NCBI RefSeq assembly: GCF_051401765.1
Contig: NW_027480534.1
Span: 310,001 to 374,000, forward strand
Origin: Calliopsis andreniformis
Taxonomy: Eukaryota; Arthropoda; Insecta; Hymenoptera; Andrenidae
Reading direction: 5' to 3'
Length of the DNA stretch: 64,000 bases
Both the position numbers and the translations under genes were made by a program. The notes under the pieces are model-generated. The model had not been told where the DNA came from, searched no databases, and saw only the letters and a list, made by a program, of their open reading frames with translations. This document shows positions 39,725-50,897 of this stretch, piece after piece; the first letter of the stretch is position 1; every line of letters starts with the position of its first letter.

Positions 39725-41612
39725 ATTGAAGTTTGCGTATTCAGGATTGAGGATTGAGGATTGAGGATTGAGGATAGAGGATGGAGGATTAGGGCACAGG
39801 GTTGAGGGTTGAGTGATGAGAATTGATGTCTGTGGATTGAGATTTGAAGATCGAAGAATGGGGATTGAGTATTGAAAACTGTGAATTGAGGATATTCTAT
39901 TGAGGATTGAGGATTGACAATTGATTGTTGAGGACTGAGGGCTGAGATTGAGGATTCAGGATTGAGGATTCGGGATTGAGGTTTGAGAACTGAGGATTGA
40001 GGGTTGAGGATTGAGGATTGAGGATTGAGGATTGAGGATTGAGGATTGAGGACTGAGGACTGAGGGTTGTGGATTGAGGATTGACGCTTGAGGATTGAGG
40101 ATTGAGGATGGAGGATTGAAGAGAGAGGACTGAGTGTTGAGGATTGAGTGTTGAGAATTGATGTTTGAGGATTGAGATTTGATTATTGAATATTGTGGAT
40201 TGTGTATTGAACCATGAGGATTCAGGATACTCTATTGAGTATTGAGATTTGAGGATTGATGGTTGAGGGTTGTGTGTTGAATATTGAGGATTGAGGATTG
40301 GGGATTGGGGATTGAGGATTTAGTATTGAAGAATGTGGATTGATGATTGGCGATTGAGGATTGAGGATTGAGGATTGAGGATTGAGGACTGAGGACTGAG
40401 GATTGAGGATTGAGGATTGAGTATTGAGGATTGAAGGTTCAGTATTGAGGATTGAAGATTGAGAATTGAGGATTGAGGATTGAACATTGAGGACTGAGTG
40501 TTGAGGGTTGTGTGATGAGAATTGATGTTTGTGGATAGAGATTTGAAGATTGCAGATTGAGTATTGAGTATTGAAAACTGTGAATTGAGGATATTCTATT
40601 GTGGATTGAGGATTGACAACTGATTGTTGAGGACTGAGGGCTGAAGATTGAGGATTCCGCATTGAGGATTGAGAATTGAGGATTGAGGATTGAGGATTGA
40701 AGATTGAGGATTGGGTATTGAGGATTGAAGAATGAGGATTGAGGATTGAGGATTGAGTATTGAGGATTGAAGATTGAGTATTGAGGAGTCAAGATTGAGG
40801 GTTGAGGATTGGGGAATGAAAATTGAGGATTGAGTATTGAGTATTCATGACTGAGGATTGAGGATTGAGGATTGAGGATTGAGGATTGAGGATTGAGGAT
40901 TGAAGATTGAGTATTGATGATTGAATATTGAGGATTGAGGATTTAGTATTGAGGATGGACGATGAGGGCTGAGGGTTGAGGATTGAGGTTTGAGTATTGA
41001 ATCCTGAGAATTCAGGATATTCTATTGAGTACTGAGAATTAAGGATTGATGGTTGAGTATTGGGGATTGAGGATGGAGGGTTGAGTACTGAGTATTGAAG
41101 ATTGAGGATTGATGATTGAGGATTGATGATTGAGGATTAAGGATTGAGGATTGAGGATTGAGTATTGAAGATTGAGGATTGAAGATTGAGAATTGAGAAT
41201 TGAGGATTGAACGTTGAGGACTGAGTGTTGAGGGTTGAGTGATGAGGATTGATGTTTGTGGACGGAGATTTGACAATTGCAGATTGAGTATCGAGTATTG
41301 AAAACTGTGAATTGAGGATATTCTATTGAGGATTGAGGATTGAGGATTCAGAATTGAGGTTAGAGGACTGAGGATTGAGGATTGAAGATTGAGGATTGAG
41401 GATTGAGGATTGAGGATTGAGGATTGAGGATTGAGGATTGAGGATTGAGGATTGAGGATTGAGGTCTGAGGATTGAGGATTGAAGTTTGCGTATTAAGGA
41501 TTGAAGATGGAGGATTGAGGATTGAGGATAGAGGATGGAGGGTGAGGCCTGAGGGTTGAGGGTTGAGTGATGAGAATTGATGTCTGTGGATTGAGATTTG
41601 AAGATCGAAGAA

Positions 41613-44600
41613 TGGGGATTGAGTATTGAAAACTGTGAATTGAGGATATTCTATTGAGGACTGAGGATTGACAATTGATTGTTGAGGACTGAAGGGCTGA
41701 GATTGAGGATTCAGGATTGCGGATTCGGGATTGAGGTTTGAGAACTGAGGATTGAGGGTTGAGGATTGAGGATTGAGGATTGAGGATTGAGGATTGAGGA
41801 TTGATTATTGAGGATTGAGGACTGAGGACTGAGGGTTGAGGATTGAGGATTGACGCTTGAGGATTGAGGATTGAGGATGGAGGATTGAAGAGAGAGGACT
41901 GAGTGTTGAGGAATGAGTGTTGAGACTTGATGTTTGAGGATTGAGATTTGATTATTGAATATTGTGGATTGTGTATTGAACCATGAGGATTCAGGATATT
42001 CTATTGAGTATTGAGAATTGAGGATTGATGGTTGAGGGTTGTGTGTTGAATATTGAGGATTGAGGATTGAGGATTGAGGATTTGGTAGTGAAGAATGTGG
42101 ATTGATGGTTGGGGATTGAGGATTGAGGATTGAGGATTGAGGATTGAGGATTGAGGACTGAGGACTGAGGATTGAGGATTGACGCTTGAGGATTGAGTAT
42201 GGTGGATTGAGAATTGAGGATTGAGGATTGAAGATTGAGTATTGAGAATTGAGGATTGATGGTTGAGCATTGAGGATTGAGGATTGAGGATTGAGGGTTG
42301 AGGATTGAGGTTTGAGGATTGAGGGTTGAAGATTCAGTATTGAGGATTGAAGATTGAGAATTGAGGATTGTGGATTGAACATTGAGTACTGAGCATTGAG
42401 GGTTGAGTATTGAGATGTGATGTTTTTGGATAGAGATTTGAAGATTGCAGATTGAGTATTGAGTATTGAAAACTGTGAATTGAGGATATTCTATTGAGGA
42501 TTGAGGATTGACAACTGATTGTTGAGGACTGAGGGCTGAAGATTGAGGATGCAGCATTGAGGATTCAGAATTGAGGTTTGTGGACTGAGGATTGAGGATT
42601 GAAGATTGAGTATTGAGGATTGAAGATTGAGTATTGATGATTGAATATTGAGGATTGAGGATTGAGTATTGAGGATGGACGATGAGGGCTGAGGGTTGAG
42701 GATTGAGGTTTGAGTATTGAATCCTGAGAATTCAGGATATTCTATTGAGTATTGAGAATTGAGGATTGATGGTTGAGTATTGGGGATTGAGGATAGAGGG
42801 TTGAGGACTGAGTATTGAAGATTGAGGATTGATGATTGAGGATTGATGATTGAGGATTAAGGATTGAGGATTGAGGATTGAGTATTGAAGATTGAGGATT
42901 GAAGATTGAGAATTGAGAATTGAGGATTGAACGTTGAGGACTGAGTGTTGAGGGTTGAGTGATGAGGATTGATGTTTGTGGATAGAGATTTGACAATTGC
43001 AGATTGAGTATTGAGTGTTGAAAAGTGTGAATTGAGGATATTCTATTGAGGATTGAGGATTGACAACAGATTGTTGAGGACTGAGTGATGAAGATTAAGG
43101 ATTCAGTATTGAGGATTCAGAATTGAGGTTTGAGGACTGAGGATTGAGGATTGAAGATTGAGGATTGAGGATTGAGGATTGAGGATTGAGGATTGAGGAT
43201 TGAGGATTGAGGATTGAGGATTGAGGATTGAGGATTGAAGTTTGCGTATTCAGGATTGAGGATTGAGGATTGAGGATTGAGGATAGAGGATGGAGGATTA
43301 GGGCAGAGGGTTGAGGGTTGAGTGATGAGAATTGATGTCTGTGGATTGAGATTTGAAGATCGAAGAATGGGGATTGAGTATTGAAAACTGTGAATTGAGG
43401 ATATTCTATTGAGGATTGAGGATTGACAATTGATTGTTGAGGACTGAGGGCTGAGATTGAGGATTCAGGGTTGAGGATTCGGGATTGAGGTTTGAGAACT
43501 GAGGATTGAGGGTTGAGGATTGAGGATTGAGGATTGAGGATTGAGGATTGAGGACTGAGGACTGAGGGTTGAGGATTGAGGATTGACGCTTGAGGATTGA
43601 GGATTGAGGATGGAGGATTGAAGAGAGAGGACTGAGTGTTGAGGATTGAGTGTTGAGTATTGATGTTTAAGGATTGAGATTTGATTATTGAATATTGTGG
43701 ATTGTGTATTGAACAATGAGGATTCAGGATACTCTATTGAGTATTGAGATTTGAGGATTGATGGTTGAGGGTTGTGTGTTGAATACTGAGGATTGAGGAT
43801 TGAGGATTGAGGATTTAGTATTGAAGAATGTGGATTGATGATTGGGGATTGAGGATTGAGGATTGAGGATTGAGGATTGAGGACTGAGGACTGAGGATTG
43901 AGGATTGACGCTTGAGGATTGAGTATGGAGGATTGAGAATTGAGGATTGAGGATTGAAGATTGAGTATTGAGAATTGAGGATTGATGGTTGAGCATTGAG
44001 GATTGATGATCGAGGATTGAGTATTGAAGATTGAGGATTGATGATTGACGATTGAGGATTTAGGATTGAGGATTGAGGATGAGGTCTGATGGTTGAAGAT
44101 TGAGGTTTGAGGACTGAGGTCTGAGGATTGAGGATAGAGGATTGAGGATTGAGGATTGAGGATTGCGGATTGAAGATTAAGGGTTGGGGACTGAGGATCG
44201 AAGATTGAGAATTTAGGATTGAGGATTGAGGATTGAGGATTGAGGATTGAAGGTTCAGTATTGAGGATTGAAGATTGAGAATTGAGGATCGAGGATTGAA
44301 CATTGAGGACTGAGTGTTGAGGGTTGAGTGACGAGAATTGATGTTTGTGGATAGAGATTTGAAGATTGCAGATTGTGTATTGAGTATTGAAACCTGTGAA
44401 TTTAGGATATTCTATTGAGGATTGAGGATTGACAACTGATTGTTGAGGGCTGAGGGCTGAAGACTGAGGATTCAGGATTGAGGATTCAGAAATGCGGTTT
44501 GAGGACTGAGGATTGAGGATTGAAGAATGAGTATCCAGGATTGAAGATTGTGGAGTGAGGATTGAGGATTGAGAATTGAGGATTGAGGATTGAGGATTGA

Positions 44601-44893
44601 AGATTGAGGATTGGGTACTGAGGATTGAAGAATGAGGATTGAGGATTGAGGCTTGAGTATTGAGGATTGGAGATTGAGTATTGAGGATTCAAGATTGAGG
44701 GTTGAGTATTGAGGAATGAAAATTGAGGATTGATTATTGAGTATTCATGACTGAGGATTGAGGATTGAGGATTGAGGGTTGAGGTTTGAGGATTGAAGAT
44801 TGAGTATTGGTGGTTGAAGATTGAGGATTGAGGATTGAGTATTGAGGATGGACGATGAGGGCTGAGGGTTGAGGATTGAGGTTTGAGTGTTGA
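41613..44893 (+). repeat. Mosaic segment between higher-order arrays
   Basis: The pieces match different parts of neighbouring arrays. About 41,350-42,150 aligns with 46,360-47,160 at offset 5012. The region from 42,721 aligns with 39,198 (offset 3523), and again with 49,046 (offset 6325). About 44,080 onward aligns with 47,163 onward at offset 3083, changing to 3076. An alpha inverted repeat lies at 42721. The order of pieces is not a simple copy of any other region, which suggests repeated unequal exchange. No gene is seen. Confidence 0.7.
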
Positions 44894-47800
44894 ATCCTGA
44901 GAATTCAGGATATTCTATTGAGTATTGGGAATTGAGGATTGATGGTTGAGTATTGAGGATTGAGGATAGAGGGTTGAGGACTGAGTATTGAAGATTGAGG
45001 ATTGATGATTGAGGATTGATGATTGAGGATTGAGGATTGAGGATTGAGGATTGAGTATTGAAGATTGAGGATTGAAGATTGAGAATTGAGAATTGAGGAT
45101 TGAACGTTGAGGACTGAGTGTTGAGTGTTGAGTGATGAGGATTGATGTTTGTGGATAGAGATTTGACAATTGCAGATTGAGTATTGAGTATTGAAAGCTG
45201 TGAATTGAGGATATTCTATTGAGGATTGAGGATGGACAACTGATTGTTGAGGACTGAGTGCTGAAGATTAAGGATTCAGTATTGAGGATTCAGAATTGAG
45301 GTTTGAGGACTGAGGATTGAGGATTGAAGATTGAGGATTGAGGATTGAGGATTGAGGATTGAGGATTGAGGATTGAGGATTGAGGAATGAGGATTGAGGG
45401 TTGAAGATTCAGTATTGAGGATTGAAGGTTGAGAATTGAGGATTGAGGATTGAACATTGAGGACTGAGCGTTGAGGGTTGAGTATTGAGAATTGATGTTT
45501 TTGGATAGAGATTTGAAGATTGCTGATTGAGTATTGAGTATTGAAAACTGTGAATTGAGGATATTCTATTGAGGATTGAGGATTGACAACTGATTGTTGA
45601 GGATTGAGTGATGAAGATTAAGGATTCAGTATTGAGGATTCAGAATTGAGGTTTGAGGACTGAGGATTGAGGATTGAAGATTGAGGATTGAGGATTGAGG
45701 ATTGAGGATTGAGGATTGAGGATTGAGGATTGAGGATTGAGGATTGAGTATTGAGGATTCAAGATTGAGGGTTGAGGATTGAGGAATTAAAATTGAGAGT
45801 TGAGTATTGAGTATTCATGACTGAGGATTGAGGATTGAGGATTGAGGATTCAGGATTGAGGATTGAGGATTGAAGATTGAGTATTGATGATTGAATATTG
45901 AGGATTGAGGATTGAGTATTGAGGATGGACGATGACGGCTGAGGGTTGAGGATTGAGGTTTGAGTATTGAATCCTGAGAATTCAGGATATTCTATTGAGT
46001 ATTGAGAATTGAGGATTGATGGTTTAGTATTGGGGATTGAGGATAGAGGGTTGAGGACTGAGTATTGAAGATTGAGGATTGATGATTGAGGATTGATGAT
46101 TGAGGATTAAGGATTGAGGATTGAGGATTGAGGATTGAGTATTGAAGATTGAGGATTGAAGATTGAGAATTGAGAATTGAGGATTGAACGTTGAGGACTG
46201 AGTGTTGAGGGTTGAGTGATGAGGATTGGTGTTTGTGGATGGAGATTTGACAATTGCAGATTGAGTATCGAGTATTGAAAACTGTGAATTGAGGATATTC
46301 TATTGAGGATTGAGGATTGACAACTGATTGTTGAGGACTGAGTGCTGAAGATTAAGGATTCAGTATTGAGGATTCAGAATTGAGGTTTGATGACTGAGGA
46401 TTGAGGATTGAAGATTGAGGATTGAGGATTGAGGATTGAGGATTGAGGATTGAGGATTGAGGATTGAGGATTGAGGACTGAGGATTGAGGATTGAAGTTT
46501 GCGTATTCAGGATTGAAGATGGAGGATTGAGGATTGAGGATAGAGGATGGAGGATGAGGCCTGAGGGTTGAGGGTTGAGTGATGAGAATTGATGTCTGTG
46601 GATTGAGATTTGAAGATCGAAGAATGGGGATTGAGTATTGAAAACTGTGAATTGAGGATATTCTATTCAGGACTGAGGATTGACAATTGATTGTTGAGGA
46701 CTGAAGGGCTGAGATTGAGGATTCAGGATTGCGGATTCGGGATTGAGGTTTGAGAACTGAGGATTGAGGGTTGAGGATTGAGGATTGAGGATTGAGGATT
46801 GAGGATTGAGGATTGATTATTGAGGATTGAGGACTGAGGACTGAGGGTTGAGGATTGAGGATTGACGCTTGAGGATTGAGGATTGAGGATGGAGGATTGA
46901 AGAGAGAGGACTGAGTGTTGAGGATTGAGTGTTGAGATTTGATGTTTGAGGATTGAGATTTGATTATTGAATATTGTGGATTGTGTATTGAACCATGAGG
47001 ATTCAGGATATTCTATTGAGTATTGAGAATTGAGGATTGATGGTTGAGGGTTGTGTGTTGAATATTGAGGATTGAGGATTGAGGATTGAGGATTTGGTAT
47101 TGAAGAATGTGGATTGATGGTTGGGGATTGAGGATTGAGGATTGAGGATTGAGGATTGAGGATGAGGTCTGATGGTTGAAGATTGAGGTTTGAGGACTGA
47201 GGTCTGAGGATTGAGGATAGAGGATTGAGGATTGAGGATTGCGGATTGAAGATTAAGGGTTGGGGACTGAGGATCGAAGATTGAGAATTTAGGATTGAGG
47301 ATTGAGGATTGAGGATTGAGGATTGAAGGTTCAGTATTGAGGATTGAAGATTGAGAATTGAGGATCGAGGATTGAACATTGAGGACTGAGTGTTGAGGGT
47401 TGAGTGACGAGAATTGATGTTTGTGGATAGAGATTTGAAGATTGCAGATTGTGTATTGAGTATTGAAACCTGTGAATTTAGGATATTCTATTGAGGATTG
47501 AGGATTGACAACTGATTGTTGAGGACTGAGGGCTGAAGACTGAGGATTCAGGATTGAGGATTCAGAATTGCGGTTTGAGGACTGAGGATTGAGGATTGAA
47601 GAATGAGTATCCAGGATTGAAGATTGTGGAGTGAGGATTGAGGATTGAGAATTGAGGATTGAGGATGGAGGATTGAAGATTGAGGATTGGGTACTGAGGA
47701 TTGAAGAATGAGGATTGAGGATTGAGGCTTGAGTATTGAGGATTGAAGATTGAGTATTGAGGATTCAAGATTGAGGGTTGAGTATTGAGGAATGAAAATT

Positions 47801-47969
47801 GAGGATTGATTATTGAGTATTCATGACTGAGGATTGAGGATTGAGGATTGAGGGTTGAGGATTGAGGATTGAAGATTGAGTATTGGTGGTTGAAGATTGA
47901 GGATTGAGGATTGAGTATTGAGGATGGACGATGAGGGCTGAGGGTTGAGGATTGAGGTTTGAGTATTGA
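44894..47969 (+). repeat. About 3-kb tandem unit, copy 1
   Basis: It is bounded by alpha inverted repeats at 44894 and 47970, with a second alpha at 45971. The pair spacing of about 1.07 kb followed by about 2.0 kb repeats in the next two units. The part from about 46,360 to 47,160 is shared with 41,350-42,150 rather than with the next 3-kb unit, so this copy contains an exchanged segment. It ends just before the next alpha element. Confidence 0.7.
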
Positions 47970-50897
47970 ATCCTGAGAATTCAGGATATTCTATTGAGTA
48001 TTGGGAATTGAGGATTGATGGTTGAGTATAGAGGATTGAGGATAGAGGGTTGAGGACTGAGTATTGAAGATTGAGGTTGATGATTGAGGATTGATGATTG
48101 AGGATTGAGGATTGAGGATTGAGGATTGAGTATTGAAGATTGAGGATTGAAGATTGAGAATCGAGAATTGAGGATTGAACGTTGAGGACTGAGTGTTGAG
48201 TGTTGAGTGATGAGAATTGATGTTTGTGGATAGAGATTTGAAGATTGCAGATTGAGTATTGAGTATTGAAAACTGTGAATTGAGGATATTCTATTGAGGA
48301 TTGAGGATGGACAACTGATTGTTGAGGACTGAGTGCTGAAGATTAAGGATTCAGTATTGAGGATTCAGAATTGAGGTTTGAGGACTGAGGATTGAGGATT
48401 GAAGATTGAGGATTGAGGATTGAGGATTGAGGATTGAGGATTGAGGATTGAGAATTGAGGATTGAGGATTGAGGGTTGAAGATTCAGTATTGAGGATTGA
48501 AGATTGAGAATTGAGGATTGAGGATTGAACATTGAGGACTGAGCGTTGAGGGTTGAGTATTGAGAATTGATGTTTTTGTATAGAGATTTGAAGATTGCTG
48601 ATTGAGTATTGAGTATTGAAAACTGTGAATTGAGGATATTCTATTGAGGATTGAGGATTGACAACTGATTGTTGAGGATTGAGTGCTGAAGATTAAGGAT
48701 TCAGTATTGAGGATTCAGAATTGAGGTTTGAGGACTGAGGATTGAGGATTGAAGATTGAGGATTGAGGATTGAGGATTGAGGATTGAGGATTGAGGATTG
48801 AGGATTGAGGATTGAGGATTGAGTATTGAGGATTCAAGATTGAGGGATGAGGATTGAGGAATGAAAATTGAGGGTTGAGTATTGAGTATTCATGACTGAG
48901 GATTGAGGATTGAGGATTGAGGATTCAGGATTGAGGATTGAGGATTGAAGGTTGAGTATTGATGATTGAATATTGAGGATTGAGGATTGAGTATTGAGGA
49001 TGGACGATGAGGGCTGAGGGTTGAGGATTGAGGTTTGAGTATTGAATCCTGAGAATTCAGGATATTCTATTGAGTATTGAGAATTGAGGATTGATGGTTG
49101 AGTATTGGGGATTGAGGATAGAGGGTTGAGGACTGAGTATTGAAGATTGAGGATTGATGATTGAGGATTGATGATTGAGGATTAAGGATTGAGGATTGAG
49201 GATTGAGTATTGAAGATTGAGGATTGAAGATTGAGAATTGAGTATTGAGGATTGAACGTTGAGGACTGAGTGTTGAGGGTTGAGTGATGAGGATTGATGT
49301 TTGTGGATAGAGATTTGACAATTGCAGATTGAGTATTGAGTGTTGAAAAGTGTGAATTGAGGATATTCTATTGAGGATTGAGGATTGACAACAGATTGTT
49401 GAGGACTGAGTGATGAAGATTAAGGATTCAGTATTGAGGATTCAGAATTGAGGTTTGAGGACTGAGGATTGAGGATTGAAGATTGAGGATTGAGGATTGA
49501 GGATTGAGGATTGAGGATTGAGGATTGAGGATTGAGGATTGAGGATTGAGGATTGAGGATTGAAGTTTGCGTATTCAGGATTGAGGATTGAGGATTGAGG
49601 ATTGAGGATAGAGGATGGAGGATTAGGGCAGAGGGTTGAGGGTTGAGTGATGAGAATTGATGTCTGTGGATTGAGATTTGAAGATCGAAGAATGGGGATT
49701 GAGTATTGAAAACTGTGAATTGAGGATATTCTATTGAGGATTGAGGATTGACAATTGATTGTTGAGGACTGAGGGCTGAGATTGAGGATTCAGGATTGAG
49801 GATTCGGGATTGAGGTTTGAGAACTGAGGATTGAGAGTTGAGGATTGAGGATTGAGGATTGAGGATTGAGGATTGAGGATTGAGGATTGAGGACTGAGGA
49901 CTGAGGGTTGAGGATTGAGGATTGACGCTTGAGGATTGAGGATTGAGGATGGAGGATTGAAGAGAGAGGACTGAGTGTTGAGGATTGAGTGTTGAGTATT
50001 GATGTTTGAGGATTGAGATTTGATTATTGAATATTGTGGATTCTGTATTGAACCATGAGGATTCAGGATACTCTATTGAGTATTGAGATTTGAGGATTGA
50101 TGGTTGAGGGTTGTGTGTTGAATACTGAGGATTGAGGATAGAGGATTGAGGATTGAGGATTGAGGATTGCGGATTGAAGATTAAGGGTTGGGGACTGAGG
50201 ATCGAAGATTGAGAATTTAGGATTGAGGATTGAGGATTGAGGATTGAGGATTGAAGGTTCAGTATTGAGGATTGAAGATTGAGAATTGAGGATCGAGGAT
50301 TGAACATTGAGGACTGAGTGTTGAGGGTTGAGTGACGAGAATTGATGTTTGTGGATAGAGATTTGAAGATTGCAGATTGTGTATTGAGTATTGAAACCTG
50401 TGAATTTAGGATATTCAATTGAGGATTGAGGATTGACAACTGATTGTTGAGGGCTGAGGGCTGAAGACTGAGGATTCAGGATTGAGGATTCAGAAATGCG
50501 GTTTGAGGACTGAGGATTGAGGATTGAAGAATGAGTATCCAGGATTGAAGATTGTGGAGTGAGGATTGAGGATTGAGAATTGAGGATTGAGGATTGAGGA
50601 TTGAAGATTGAGGATTGGGTACTGAGGATTGAAGAATGAGGATTGAGGATTGAGGCTTGAGTATTGAGGATTGAAGATTGAGTATTGAGGATTCATGATT
50701 GAGGGTTGAGTATTGAGGAATGAAAATTGAGGATTGATTATTGAGTATTCATGACTGAGGATTGAGGATTGAGGATTGAGGGTTGAGGATTGAGGATTGA
50801 AGATTGAGTATTGGTGGTTGAAGATTGAGGATTGAGGATTGAGTATTGAGGATGGACGATGAGGGCTGAGGGTTGAGGATTGAGGTTTGAGTATTGA
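47970..50897 (+). repeat. About 3-kb tandem unit, copy 2
   Basis: Alpha elements lie at 47970 and 49046. It aligns with copy 1 at offset 3076, shifting to 3075 near 48,068, where GAGGTTGATG has lost an A relative to GAGGATTGATG. From 49,046 to about 50,100 it matches 42,721-43,800 (offset 6325). Copy 3 lies 2,928 bp downstream at first and 2,922 bp downstream at the second alpha. An 11-unit pure ATTGAGG run sits at 49482-49558. Confidence 0.7.

Larger units (their letters stand above)
33761..41612 (+). repeat. Higher-order array, unit 3 (about 7,852 bp)
   Basis: It aligns with unit 2 at offset 7866 up to about 35,028, then at 7845 because 21 bp (three heptamers, including GATAAAGG) is missing. 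Near 40,300 the offset becomes 7852 because one extra GGGGATT heptamer is present. Both changes are whole numbers of heptamers. Alpha inverted repeats lie at 34600, 35480 (C variant), 37653, 39198 and 41001. Similarity to unit 2 ends near 41,647, where GACAACTGATTG is replaced by GACAATTGATTG and the following bases no longer match 33,795. Confidence 0.85.

Noticed and set aside
19846..41612. An assembly artefact as the sole explanation of the near-identical units
   Set aside because: The units differ by specific indels (21, 7 and 1,796 bp) and scattered substitutions, so they are not one sequence printed three times. Local mis-assembly still cannot be excluded without reads.
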